Positions 36,159-49,992 of a stretch of 64,000 nt of DNA are shown in pieces. Position numbers and translations under genes: made by a program. The DNA comes from Tetrahymena elliotti 4EA (Eukaryota > Ciliophora > Oligohymenophorea > Hymenostomatida > Tetrahymenidae). The notes under the pieces were generated by a model, which ran no database searches, was not told where the DNA came from, and worked only from the letters and a program-made list of their open reading frames with translations. The stretch is taken from NCBI GenBank assembly GCA_000231825.2, contig JH720344.1:562801-626800 (forward strand), given 5' to 3'. How positions within the stretch are numbered: position 1 is the stretch's first letter; each line of letters begins with the position of its first letter.

Positions 36159-38158
36159 TTGAATTTTCAGTTGAGTTATGAAGTAATAAATATGAGTTGA
36201 AATATTGGTAGGTATAAATAGGAGGGAAAGAAATATGAGATGAAATTTCAGAAGATGTTTGAAATGTCTTAGAAATAATTTTTTTGGAAATATTAATTGT
36301 TAAGTAGCCTAAGATATTTTCTATTTTTAATTTTTTTATTTACTTTTTTTATACTAATTTATTGGTTTTGAATGCATCTCACATTTTAATAAAAGATTTG
36401 AAAACTAAATTTACTCAATCCTTTATTCATAACACCAGAATTAATTACATAACCCACATATCAAACCATAATCTCATTATTTTTTCTTCTCGAATATTAA
36501 ACTAATATAAAAGAAAACCTCTGAATCAAAAAATAGCAAAAAATGCGTCACTATGCATCACTAATTAATTAAACTAAAATTTAAGTCTTATTTTTCATAA
36601 TTAAAAATTAACTCCTTTGTTATTTTAATTGTCATCTTAATCATTAACATTTGCATTTATTCTTTTACACATTTCAATCAATAATCAGAATTTCATTCAA
36701 ATCATTGTAACTCTTTTATATCAAATTCCTCTAAAAATTCATATTCATCAATCTCCAACTTACTCAAAAAAAATTAAATTAAAAAAAATTCATTTTTTCT
36801 CAAATACAAAGTTCTTAAAAATAATTCTATTTTACATGAGGAGAAGTAAAAGTTTTTATTAAAAAGATAATTGAGTTTCAAAAAGATGAGAATATTTTAA
36901 AATCTAAAGAATATTTAATCATTAAAACTAAAATTATTTTTTTTAACTCAAAAAGAAAAAAATTAACAAATCATCAAAATAAAGTTTTTATATTAGTTAA
37001 TAGTTTCCTATTTTTTTCTTTCATATTTATTTTTATTTAGTAAAAACGTTGTTATTTCATATTTTTAAAATATTTTATTAAAATTAGTGGCAAATAATTA
37101 AAATTTTGTAAAAAATTTTATTTTTATTTAAGAGCTTAAAATGTTATATTTCTAAATGTATTACAATCTAATGTATAGAGTATAAGTGCTACATACAATT
37201 ATTATAAAAGGAAATTTATTGCAAATAAATTATTTTATTTACCAAATTTGTTAAGCTCTACTCCAATTTAATCAAATAAAATGATAATCAATTTTACCTA
37301 TTATTGTAAATTTATTATTCAAATTACATAGCTTATTAAATGATTTAAATTGGAAAAAGAAATGATTTTTCAAAAAAAACTTTATGTTCACAAATAGAAC
37401 CATGTTTTTTTACTTCAAAATAGTAAAATAGAATGACAGAAATATTTGATATTGTTTATATTCTAAACTTCTAATTTCATGACTGATAACATGATTAATA
37501 GGATTAAATTGTTTTTAACTTAAGTTTAGTCATGTTTAAATTATTTTGTCAAAATTAAAATACTTAAATATAGTCATCTTAGGAAGAAATAAAAATAAAC
37601 AAAAAAAATTTGTTTGCTAATATAGTCTGGTAGGCAAAACAATAAAATAAAATGACAAAAACTCATGTATCAATTAGAATATTATTTATTATTCTAATAT
37701 GATTTAGAATGATTAAAAAGGATATTATCATTTATTAAATATTCATAATAAAGATATTTCTTCTCTTTAATTTATTCTAAAAAAATCCAAATCAACAAGA
37801 ATAGCGCGTAAATTAAATACGATAATTAAAATTTGAGTAAAAATAATTAAAATTTTTAAATAGAGTTTGGATATCTTTAACTCTCTGCTTAAAGAAAGGC
37901 TCCATTCTGGTAGAATAAAGCCAAATTTGAAAGGATAAATTGAAAAATTAAACGTGGTTAGTATTTGCTTCAAAAATATTATATTTTAATAAATTAAATA
38001 TTCTAAAAATAATTGTGCATTAATTTAATAACTTTTGTCAAGATATTCTAATATTGAAAAAATATTCTAAATTTTAGTAATTGATTTAAATAGATTTTCG
38101 ATTTAAAAGAAAATATAATTTGTTTAAAAAAAAATAAATTAATTAAGAAAAAACTAAA
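36159..38158. other. Divergent intergenic region
   Basis: 2 kb between the patatin-like gene (minus) and the GTPase gene (plus). 36159-36330 is an open, hydrophobic continuation of the patatin frame without an ATG, discussed under that gene. At 36544-36551 TGCGTCAC recurs, the same octamer as in the lipase upstream blocks. The rest is featureless A+T-rich DNA. Confidence 0.45.
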
Positions 38159-40309
38159 ATGGGAAATTCTAATCACACAATAAAATTTAAAAAGTCTGAT
38201 GATAAAAAACTTTTAGTAAAGACTTTATGTAAAATAAATAAAGATAATAAAATTCAGATAGTAGACAATGAGCTTTTAGCTTTCCTATTGAATAACCAAA
38301 CAAAAAAAATAAAAATTGTTTCTATTGTTGGGGACGTAGGTCATGGAAAATCAACTATTATTGAATTATTGGCTTCAAAATTTTTAAAAAAGAATCTTAG
38401 ATTATTTGAAAACAAATTTTCTCTGAATTCAGTTACAAAAGGAATATAATACTTAACTTGTGACCTTGATAAGGATACAGTACTACTTTTTATTGATTCT
38501 GAAGGCTTTGAATCCAATAATAATAAAGAATATGAAAATGAATTGTATCTTTTAGTCGCTTAAATAGCTCGTATTTCCACTATCACGCTACATATCACAA
38601 CTGATATAAGAATAAAAAACTCTTTCTCTAGATTTCTTGAAACAGTGGATATTGAAAAAAGATACGAAACTGATCAAAATTACTTGAAAAAAAAAAATTT
38701 ATAAAATTTAATTGAAATATTGAACAAATAAGAGAGTTTAGATTGTACTAAAAGCAATGAATTTCCTATCTTTTATAAAAGTTTTTACTTACCTACATTC
38801 AAAAATATTTCTGAAGATAAGATTTGTGTTGATGAAAGGTTTATGTAAAATTTGGACAATATTGCATAAGAAATCAAGACACTTGAATTTGAATCAATTC
38901 ATAAAAACACAGAAAAATTTAAGGAAAATTAAACATGTAAATCGTTTTATGAAATTTTAATTACATCTTTGGACATTTTGACAAATAGAGGAATGTAAGA
39001 CAAAAAATAATTTGCTGATGTAATTAATCTTTAGCTAGGAATCAAGACTTTCATAGAAAATGAAGTGAAAGATAAGTATTAGGAATTCATATCTGAACTA
39101 GAAAAAGAAATCAAACCCTTAGCTGTTACATTTAAATCATAATTTATCTCATTTTAAGCTATTTTAACAATTTATACTGTTAAATCTTTATTTAAAAGCA
39201 AACAATTTGAAGAATATTTAAAAATTTTAAATTAAAAATGGTAAAATTAGCTTAAAGAAGGGCTAACAATTATTTTTAGTTTAGATAATTAAAATAAAGC
39301 TAGCAAAAAAGTTTTAGAAGATTATTCGAAAATGAATGGAATAAAGCCCAGAGAAATCTAGATATATGAAAATAACTTAAAAATTTAAAATGTTTCTAAG
39401 GCATTATAATTAGGAGGATCATTTATTCAAATTGCTGGTTTGATTACTTCTCTTGTAGCACCTGAAGTAGCTGTAGGATCTGTAGGAATTTCAGCCCTTA
39501 CTGGATTAGGGGTAGCTACAAGTTGGACTATCATAGGGCTAGTAGTTTTTGGGGGTTTAGCTTCTATTTTAGGACTTGTATTAGCAATAAAAGAAAGTAG
39601 TACACAAGTAAAGAAAAAAAATTGGAAAAGAAATTTAAAGTAAAAATTAGTAAATAAATTGTACCAATTAAATTTGAAAGTCTAAAATGATTAAGATTTA
39701 GAATAAAATTACAATATTTTGAAAGATAATATCCAATCTTTATTAAAACAAACAGATATCTTAGAGAAGTAGAATAAAGAAACAACCAATTTCTTTATAC
39801 CATTTTTTTACTTTAACATAATGAGTAAATAAATAAGTCAAGATCTCTTAAAGAGAAGTAAGAAAAATAATAATTTATAAAGAGTACTAATTGAAATTGA
39901 TAGGGAAATAGTAGAAAAGTATGATCTTTAAAAATAAAAAATCTCAAAGATAATCAAGGAAGTTTTACTCATGAAAATTAAAAAAGAATTAAAAACAGAA
40001 CTTAGAAATGATAGTAATTAATTTAATTACTTTTCATATAAATTTAATCAAGACAAATACTAGAAGTTAGTAGATTAAATTTAAGAAAATTCTTGGATAG
40101 AATAAGATCAAAAATAAACCTTTGAAAAGTTCATTTCATGCTTAATTTTTATAAAACTTTTCTCTTCTGCTATTTTAAATTAAGTTCTTTATTAGATGAT
40201 CACTCCAGTTACCTTTTATGAAGAATAGACTTTGGAATTATTTATTCATAACTTAAAACAATATTTTAAATTTTAGTAAGAACTTTTAGATGCTGAATTT
40301 GAGAGGTGA
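38159..40309 (+). CDS. Guanylate-binding-protein-like GTPase with hydrophobic segment
   Basis: 716 residues, intronless, ATG 38159 and TGA 40307-40309. The N-terminal G domain has the P-loop GDVGHGKST (58-66), a switch I-type SVTKGI (91-96) and DSEG (113-116). TKGI plus D(S/T)EG is the signature of the GBP/atlastin group. No confident RD-type guanine-specificity motif is visible. The rest is mostly charged, helix-rich sequence, as in GBP stalks. At about residues 418-482 a Gly/Ala-rich hydrophobic stretch (GISALTGLGVATSWTIIGLV and surrounding) could form a membrane hairpin, as in atlastins; its central position with about 230 residues after it differs from atlastin. The likely role is membrane-associated GTP hydrolysis or membrane remodelling, by analogy. 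Confidence 0.8.
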
Positions 40310-41639
40310 AAGATTAAATTCTACTTAAAATTTAAATTATTAAAAGGCTGTTAGTGCAACTTAATATATTACAGTTATACCCCAACTCTCCTACTTCACA
40401 GTTCACAAAAAAAAGGTGGGGCTGAGAGAAAAATTTTTTAAAAAAAATTAACTATTTTTAAGGAAAACTTGCAGTTCGCAATGCAGTATGAATTTGAGGA
40501 ATACGGTATAGTAGATTGATTATAAGTATTCAAAATGATTTATACTTTTATTGAAATGTATTTGATTTCTTGAATTTTTTTTAACTTTTTTTGAATTATA
40601 TCTTTATATTTATTAAAAATTAAAATGTTGAATTTTATTTGCTTATAAAATTTTTAACCATTATATCTTTCTAAAATAATCAAACTTTTTCAACTTTAAA
40701 AATTAACTTTCAACTTCCTTTAAATTATCATAAAAAATAAAAATATTTTTATTTTGATATGTATGAATATAATTATTTAATACTTTTTTAATTTCTAATA
40801 CCCCAATTATGTTCAGTGCCTTATTGAAAATGTAACCAAACCAAACTTTTTATTTGAGTGTGGAGTAATAATTAGATTAAATTAGCTTGAGGTACTGATA
40901 TAGCAATTAAAAAACAATAAAAGAAAAATAAGTTAACAAATTTTATTTTCATACAAAATCATTTTGAAAAATTTGATTTAAATTCACTTTAACTGTATTT
41001 TTTTCTGTGAAAAATATTCTCAGTTTTGAATATTATTTAGTAAATTATTATATACTGGATCTCCAAAAAAATTACAATCTTCCATATTATTTTTATTTAA
41101 TTAAATGCTTGTTAATATTAGTGAGTATTGAATTCTTAAATATGTTTACTTACTTTGAGGATTTGAGTAAAATAAGAAATTAATTTGCTTATTAATAAAG
41201 ACTAATAAATAAATTATAATATTTCTTTAATTGGTTAAAAATTATTTATTTATTAGTTTTCAAAATCAATTTGATTAAAGATAGGTTGTGAATATAAATA
41301 ATAGAGGAATGATCCATTCTAAATTTTATTAACAGATAGCTAGCTGTAAAATAAGTAATCTATTTAAAATTGATAGGTATTTACGAAGGTACTGTATTTG
41401 ATGATAGACTAATTAATTGAAGTAATAAAATCCAGAAAAATAATTACCAATAAATTCGACAAATATAATTAAGATATTTAATAAGAATTACTAAACATAC
41501 ATTTTAGCTTTATATTTATATAAAATAAAACACAATCAATCTATATAATAAATAAAGTAATCAATATAAATACAGAACTACATAATAACCATTAAATCTA
41601 AGATAGATATAAACCAATCAAACTTATTAGTTAATAAAT
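40310..41639. other. Intergenic
   Basis: A+T-rich. 40370-40510 is noticeably richer in G+C (for example CCCCAACTCTCC, GGTGGGGCTGAGAG) and lies within the likely 3' UTR of the GTPase gene; no known RNA family recognised. The remainder is featureless. Confidence 0.45.
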
Positions 41640-44144
41640 ATGAGCACCGTCATATAGGGCAATTAGGATTAAATTGCACTCTAGCTGGAAGAGTTTTCTT
41701 TCTTCATTAAATTAAGAAGTCATCCAAAATATCTTTACTTCTTGAATTAAGTAGCAAAATGTGTTAGAGAAAAACACTACCAATAGGAGTATTAATTAAT
41801 TAAATAGAGAGAATAGTGTGATGTGATATATTTCATTATGGAAGGTAATGTAATCATGTAATCTGAGTACAAAATATTTAGACCAATATCAACTTCCTCT
41901 AGCCAATAAATTTTAAAGAATGTTAATATTTCTACCATTACTTAGTAAATAAATAAAAGTAGGTTTTAGATAATTAAGAAAGTAAAATTATTTAGCTAGT
42001 ACGATGTCATCAATGAGGAAAATGCTATGATATCTAGACTATTATCAAGGGATAATGCTATATGCTAAACTTCCTGTAGAGTACTTGAATTAAATTTTTC
42101 TGATTTCTAAAAAATTTTCAGCAGCTAAGTTAATGAAATTAGATATAGAATGAGCTTATTCAGCAAGTATTTCAACTTGGAAGAAATTGACTAGTTATCA
42201 GTTTTATCTTTTTGTCAAGCCTGCTAAGAATAACAATACAAATGCGGAGACAAAATCTACAGCTCAAATGAGAAATCACAAGGATATTACTTTGTAAAAT
42301 AAGGAACTATTGAAGTTTCAATAAATCTATAAAATCTTCCTAAAAACTAGCAAGTAATAGTAGACCTTGTAAGTGGTAGTGAATTCTTTGGGTTAGAAGA
42401 TATCTACAATCAAAATTTTTTCAGGACTTTTGATGCCTCAGTATAAAGCGAAAAAACTAAGGTTCTTTTTATATCCAGTTCATATTTTGATCAGGAAAGA
42501 AGCTTTATCAATTCAGAAATAGGAAAGATGGATATCTATAAGATTCTTACTAAGTTAAGTAAAGAGAAATCAAAGAAATACTAGCAAATAGTAGAGAAGC
42601 ATAAAGAATTATTAAATTAATAAAATATTAACCAAAGAACCATCTAAAGAGAAAAATCTGCTTCTTAAAGAGTAAGTATTTAGGAAATTTTAAATACTGA
42701 AAGTAAAGCAAACTTAAAATATCGTAATTCATTACTAGAATAGCCTTAATCTAATTACTCTGTAGCAGCAAACGATGTGATTAATAATCCATCTTTTCCT
42801 TTTGTACTTCCCCCTAAACCCAATAATAATAACAACAACATCAATAATAATAATTCAAGCAGCTAAGTAAATTTGAATAAATCTTAAAATGGAAACAATA
42901 AGTCTTCTTGCAATCTTTCTGCAATATTAAAATTAAAAGCAAGAAATTCATCCTAAAGTGCACTAAGGTCTAGCATACACTAGAATCTTGAGAATGATAA
43001 CAGAAGAACTAGGGCAGAAAGCTGGGTTTCTCATTAGGCAGATGAATAAGACTACATTTAAACCTAAAGCACTCTTTAAAATGATGTAAAGTTTTAAATC
43101 GGAAGTGAATAAGTTCCTATTCACTCAAATAGACTATAAGTAGGAGGTGGCTAATAAGGTTAGCTAAATAGTAACTACAAAGTTCTTTTTAAAAAATATC
43201 TAGAAAGCAAATAAAATAAAGCTTCAAATTAATATCAAAATGGTATTAATTCAACTTAGTTGAAAGAAAAATAAATTTAAATTTTAAATGAGTTTGACTA
43301 GATAATCCCTCTTCCAAAGTGTCAAGCTGAAGAAAAATGCTTCATGATATCAACTTGCAATAATAACATTAAATCTCTCACTAAAAACCACTAAGAGAGG
43401 TAGGAATTAGAATATGGTGGGACTTTGTTTAATAATTTAATGGTTTCTAATTTTATGAAATGTCCTCTGAATGAAAGCTAGAATGTTAACTAATTCAATG
43501 AAACTTAGAAGTTTTTTGACAAGTAAAATTATATGAAAAGTGGAAGTAAAATTAGGGTGACTATGACTTCATTCAAATCTAATAAAAATTTAAAATAAAA
43601 AGAAAATTTTAATCCAACTTAAAATTAATAAATTAATTAAGAGAATGAAAAGAGTGATGAATAAGACCAAGATTCATCATTAAATATGTAAACAAGCGAA
43701 GAGAACTCTCCATTGAAGAAAAGATATTCTTTTAGTAAAAAAGATATGAAAACTGAAAAAAGAAAATCCTTGAACCAATATTCATTATCAGATACTAAAA
43801 ATAGAGGATCATTCTTAGAAAACTCATTATTAATAACAGATAGAACAAACTGCATGCAAGAAAGTAAAAAAATCACCTTAAAAATAAATCCTAAAAGAAG
43901 AAGCATAACTCCCCTTAAGCAAGCTTAAATATAGTTGCAACCATTAAATTGCTTAAAATAATAATATATAAACTATAAACAACCTTAAACAAAAATATAA
44001 CATGAAAATAAAAAATAATAGCAACAAATTAAGAATAAAAAAAATAATAGTGAATAATCGATTGATGAATACGCATAATCATCAGATGATACTAGTCAAA
44101 CTTCTTTCTCTGAAGATTCAAGTTAAATTATAAGCTATCCTTGA
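41640..44144 (+). CDS. Cyclic-nucleotide-binding-domain protein (1 of 3)
   Basis: 834 residues, one exon, ATG 41640 and TGA 44142-44144. Two cNMP-binding folds lie near the N-terminus. The first is divergent and interrupted (about 20-160, with VIYFIMEGNV). The second (about 175-285) has KCGDKIYSSNE, YYFVKQGTIEV and the cassette FFGLEDIYNQ..FFRTFDA. The usual phosphate-binding pattern FGE.A..R.A. is only partly kept: FGLE, then Arg. There is no channel, kinase or exchange-factor domain. From about 290 on the chain is Gln/Asn/Ser/Lys-rich and low complexity, including an Asn run (PPKPNNNNNNINNNN). It could be a regulatory or scaffold protein sensing cyclic nucleotides. First of three such genes in the same orientation. 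Ligand binding is not certain given the degenerate cassette. Confidence 0.85.
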
Positions 44145-45435
44145 AAGAATAATTTAATTTTTATTAATTGAATCAAATTTTAATGTTTTCTCCAAAAGTA
44201 TTTTTATCTTTAATAATTGCTTCGACAAGGAAATAAAATTTTAAATAAATTTAAAATAAATAAGCACAATAAAAGTCAATAAGAAATAATGTAAAAATAA
44301 AAACTATTTATAAATTTTTTAAATAAAATAATAAATAAATCTATTTCAAATTAATAACTGAACAAACTAAATTATAATTAATTTAACAAAACCTTCTTTT
44401 ATACCTTAAATTTCTATAAATTTTTTTGTGGATATTTGATTGACGTACTGTAACAAAAATATTTTAAATGACCCTTCAAATTACCAAACAATTTTCAATT
44501 AATTTTTAAAAAAATGTAATTAGAATAATATGTAAAAAAATATTAAGATTTTTTTAATTAATTTTTAGATTTGAAATAAAAATTATTTATTTAAAGTTAT
44601 AAAAAATATGTATCATTAAAACATATTTGATTGTCTTTTAAATAATAAAATTATTGATTACATTTCTTATGATTTTGATAAAATAAAATCTTATTAACTT
44701 ATAAAGTTTATTCTATTTTTGTTTGCCTATTTTTATAAGCTAGCTTGAATTACCTTTGAGAATAAAATAATAATGATAAACTAAGTTTAAATAGAAATAA
44801 TAAAAAATATCTTCATAATTTTGTTTATGAGAATATCAAAATTTTAAGGAAATCTTTTATTTTATGAGAATGGATTAAATTATTAGTTGAAAATATGTGA
44901 TTGTTGTTAGTTAATGAGTAAGAGAGTTAAAAAAAGTGAATTTTATATTTAAATGGATTTTTAGAATAAGATAAAATTAGTTTTGTTAAGTCTATTTCTA
45001 TTTATATTTTGTAAAATTATTTTTTTATCTGTGATGTTTATGGATTACAAATTAATTATTTATCCTTGATTAAAAAATGTCATGAGATTACAAGTAAATT
45101 AATAAACACCTCCTATTTTGTGAATGTAAAATTTTTGATTCGTGATAGTAAACATAAGTATAAATATACCTCATCTTTTGTATGGATCTTGTTTACTCAG
45201 TTTTTTGAATGGAGCAGAAAAAAAATTGATAAATGATATGCTATTACTTTAATTATGCACTCTTTGAGTGTTAAATAAAGGAATGTTTAACATTTTTAAT
45301 TAGTTTAATGATAGTTTACCTATAATTCTATTACGTATACATTTGAGTTAATGCTTATACAAACTTTATATTAATTTACGAAATTAATCTGCAAAATATT
45401 ATTAAAAGAAAGGCATAAAGTAACTCAGATTAGTA
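44145..45435. other. Intergenic
   Basis: A+T-rich spacer between the first and second cNMP-binding genes. Nothing recognised. Confidence 0.5.
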
Positions 45436-48400
45436 ATGGAAAGCATCATTAAAATTTTTAAGTAAAAGAAAATACTAAATTTAAAACTTAGAGAAAATGA
45501 ATAGAAGATTTTCAATCAGCAAGTCAAGTAGTGCTTGAAACAGTTTGCTTTGATTTAAAATTATCTCAAAGATGTTATGAAGGCAGATTAATTTTTAGAT
45601 GATATAGTAGAGTAATTTGAGTATTAAGAGTTTAAAGAAGGAGAGATCATTTATAAATAAAATGATTTTATCACTGATAATAATTATATTTATTTTATAC
45701 TTTAAGGGAGAGTTTCTTTTTTTGAAGCTAAACCTGTTTAGGTTGTTAAATCCCAGCAAAAAATGTATTAAGAAGTTTAGAAACTTAGAAAATAGATTGC
45801 CTAGTTGGGTAAGAATTAAGATTACTAATCAACAAAGAAATATTTAGACTAGATTATAAACTTAGAAAATATTCTTTAAGTAAAGCAATTAGAGGAACTC
45901 TTAGATATATGCAGTTAGTATTAAGGTTTGTAAGATTACTTTTACAGTGATTGGAAATAAAGACAATGTAGATTTATTAGGAAAGATGATGTTATGCAAG
46001 ACTAAACAATAGGAGAATCAGATATATTTGCTAATAAAAGACCCTATACATGTCTTGTAGTAAGCTAAGTTCTTCGCACACTCAAAATAGATTTAAAGTT
46101 ATTCAATGAGAAGTTCTTTTAGAAGATTTTTTAGATTCAATTTGTATCAAATGCTATGAAAGAATAGCTTCATTTATTTGATTAAAATTAGCTTTAGATA
46201 CAAAAAATAGCTGAGTTATTTGTTCTCTAGTATTTCTCAAATAGCGTTTGCGTTACTAACGAAGATCCAAAAGGAATTTATATTTTATTATATGGAGTTG
46301 TTTCATTAATGAATGGAGCTCAGGAGATTTAAAGTGTAAGAGAAGGTGAGATATTTGGAATAGATGACTTGCTTATGGAGAAAAGAAGAAGCAGTTATTT
46401 TGTCAGGAATGAAGAAAAAGCGAAAATATATTTTTTAAAGAAGGAAATTATATTAGAAAATAAGTGGCTTGTTGATTGTTTAATAAAAGTAAATTCGTAG
46501 AAGTTATAAATCAATTCGATAAATTCTATTAACAATTTCGAAATTAGTTGCAAAAAAAAAGACTAATATTTTGACAGAAGATTCAGAATAACAGAAGATA
46601 AATTAAATGGACATTTTATAGTCTAAAATACTAATTTGGGAACAAATAAAATTCATTAACGATAGAAACATCTTCATCAATAAATAGAGTCTGCTGACGA
46701 AATTATTAACAATTCAAAAAAGATCCTTGAAAAACAACAGCAGCCTTACATTAAGACTTTTTAAGAACAAAAGTATCTTCAAAGTATTCTGAATTAGTAA
46801 AAAAAAATAAATAATAGAATACCATCTTTATTTCCAGGTAGCAATGAAGACAGTAACAAACAATTTCATCTATTTAAATAGAAACATACAAAGTAAATTG
46901 GCTCTTGCTCTTCACTAGATCAGGCCAGCAAAAGTGGTAATAATAATAAAAATATTATGGGTAACTAAAGTGATATCAATTAAACGCCTTAAATAAAGTC
47001 TAATAATTTAATAGAGTCTTTGAAGATTTACTTCAATAATAAAAGAACCACTTAACAAATATAAGAAAGCGAGAGTAGTAGTAATAGTATACCCTTGCTT
47101 AATTTAAAAAATAATCTAATATAACCTTAAGTCTACCCTTTAAGTGATGAGAAGAGACATACTATGCAATCTAATGCTAGATTGAGTTTAAAAAAATTAG
47201 AATCCTTGCAAAATTCACCCTAAAACACCTAAATCATTCAAGCATCCAATTTTAATTTCCAAGAAGAGTTAAAAAATAGTAAAAAGATGTCTTCAAAGAA
47301 GAGTTTTCATCCTATTCACTCTTAAGCAATAAGCTAATCAGAGCCTAATTCAGGGAATAAAAAACAAATATTTAATCTGGATTAATATTTGAGCTATATG
47401 AAAGAACAAAATGAAATATCTAAATAATAAATGAATTTTATCTATGAAAATGGAAGATTGCAACCAAAAAAACAATCTTTAATAATACAAGATGGAATGA
47501 CTAACAGTGCTAGACTTTATGAAGATTAAGATGTGATCTAGTAATTTGAGGAAGAAGAAAATCCATTAATTATTATTAAAAACTAAAGTGCTTTCTATTC
47601 TACTATAAAAAATGATAGCAGTATTTTCATCAAGCAATAAACCAAAAAAAGTTTGAGTATAGATAAAAATAAGAACAGAAGATCAAGTAGCAGTTAAAAT
47701 AAAAACAAAGTAACTATTGCTAGTTTTATAAACAGCCAAAGCAAATCATTAAAGAAATTAGATGTTTTTGATAAGAATCAAAATAGTAATGAAGAAGAAT
47801 CAGAAGATAACTAACAGATTACCTAATTCCAGCCATAGAGTTTATTTACAAATCAACAATCAGAAAATAATTAAATTGAATCAGAGTTTTCAATTAGATA
47901 ATAATCTAATCAAAGCTTCCTTAACACAGATAAAAAACAAACCCTAAGCTTAAATAAATTTAATAGGACAAGTTATATTTAAAATATTTTTCCAGACAGA
48001 AAGGACTCTGTGAGTAGCCAAAATGCTTCATGTTATGAATTAACAACTAAAAATAGTGAAAATTCATCTCCAATAAATAATCCTTTAGTTAAAAATAGAA
48101 ACTCTCAAATTGCATTCAAAAGTAAATTCTAAAATTCTTAATCAGAATAAAAATTCACTATTAGTAAGTCAACTGTAAATTTAAATAGAGATAATTAAAT
48201 TTCCTTACAAAACTCAGATACCTTTTTTGAGAAGTGCATAACAGAAGGAACAAGCACTACTAGGACCTAACCTAGCAGTCAAACGATAATTTAACAACCA
48301 TCAGCAAATAACATACAAATATTTAAAAAGAAAAAGAGTCTTAATGATATCAATGAAAAATTAGTCATGTAATTAAAGCACAAGATAACAGAATATAGTG

Positions 48401-48663
48401 ATAAAAGCTTTCTTTAATCTATAAACTAACTTAAAGAGTAAAAAAATTAAATAACGGCTGCTATATAATCTGAGCTTCCCAATCTAAATAAGGTCTAAGT
48501 AAACAGCATCCAAAAAAATAAGTTAAATATCTTGGGATAATTGAGTAGTTAGTAAAATTAACTTCAAAATAAGGACTTCTAAGATAGGTTAAACGCTAAC
48601 GCAAATTTATTTGAAAATAAAGTTCTAAGTGAACTAATACAAAAATCAAAAAACCTCATCTGA
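45436..48663 (+). CDS. Cyclic-nucleotide-binding-domain protein (2 of 3)
   Basis: 1,075 residues in one exon from ATG 45436 to TGA 48661-48663. The first cNMP fold is at about 40-100 (EFKEGEIIYKQNDFITDNN, IYFILQGRVSFFE). It is followed by a charged helical insert, then a second fold at about 260-340 (GIYILLYGVVSLM, VREGEIFGIDDLL, then RRSSYFV). In the phosphate-binding cassette the canonical Glu is Asp (FGIDD), which may weaken or alter ligand choice (inference). Residues from about 350 are low-complexity Ser/Asn/Lys/Gln-rich. The plan matches the genes on both sides: same orientation, twin N-terminal folds, disordered tail. An ATG at 45495 lies in another frame and stops soon, so 45436 is preferred. 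Confidence 0.83.
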
Positions 48664-49992
48664 AAAAATAACTTCATAATAGATTGTTCCATATGAAATA
48701 AATCTGAAATAGACTCACAACGCATTCATTATCAACTTAATAAATATATTTATAATACTTAATTATCCCCAATTAATTATTACCAAATCTAAAATGCAGT
48801 TAATTTATTATCTAACATTTAACAAAAGACAATACTTAAAATATATTTCTAAAAATATGAAGGAGTATTTAAAAGCTTTAATAATGATTCAAAATAATTT
48901 TATTTTATTCAAAAAACAAACAAATTAAAATAAGATAATAATTATAATATATTTGATTTTTATACATCTTAATTAATTATATGTAGTGGTAAAAAATGAA
49001 GAATTTTAACAAGTTGTAGCTGATAACTTATTTTATTAACTTAATTAGTTTTTTCTTTCTATTTTCATTTATTAATTTATTTGATAACTTCTTTTAATTC
49101 AGGTTAATAAATACTTAATTGTTTTTCTAAAACAAAATATTATTTTTATTCATCATTTTAATTAAAATTAGTTTCACCTCTTTAACATACTAAATCTTAT
49201 TTTTTAAAAGAAAAATTACCATTTTAATATAAACTCCAAAAAATATTCAAAACTGATAATTCCCAATTTAAAAGCTAATATACAAAATAATTTCATTTAA
49301 AATATTAAATTATTAATATGTGGTTTATTTGTTAAAATTTAATTTCTTTCAAAAAAGAGAACTGTCTATTTGTATCTTATAAATTTATATGTAATTTAGG
49401 TCGCCTTGTAAGTAAATTGAACAATAATTTTTACAAAATAAATAATAGTGTATTATGAGAATTAAAAAATATAGAGAATGTATTTAACTATTTTCAAATA
49501 AGCAGTAAAATTTATAAAAGTGGAAATAAAAATATGTCAAATAAAATGAAACTAGGTCATTTTAGAAATAGAGTGTAAATTTGAAATTCAATTACATAGC
49601 AAATAAAAATATAGAATGAGGTAAATAGTTTTAGTGGCGAATTCGGTATTGGCTGATATTTAGTTAATTCATTTAATATTAGATATGTTATGGAATTGTA
49701 TTACCAATAAATGTTGTATATTTTTTAAGTAAATGAATGAATATCAAATAACCAAAACAAATAGTAAATAAGTATTTAATAGTACTAATAAGATACATAA
49801 AAATTATTTAATAATTTGGTTGATTTTGGGCAAATTATTAATTTTTAAAACATCTTCAATTAAACTTAAATACAAACATAGATTCTTACTTATATTCATT
49901 TTTACTAATTTCAATACTTACTTACTCACTTATTGGTCTTAATTTGAATGAGTTCTCTATTGGATGAGAGCTAATAAGAAATTCTAAATGTC
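48664..49992. other. Intergenic
   Basis: A+T-rich spacer between the second and third cNMP-binding genes. Nothing recognised on either strand. Confidence 0.5.

Noticed and set aside
43637..43906. Minus-strand frame of 89 codons
   Set aside because: Antisense to the tail of the first cNMP-binding gene, whose 834-codon frame is uninterrupted.
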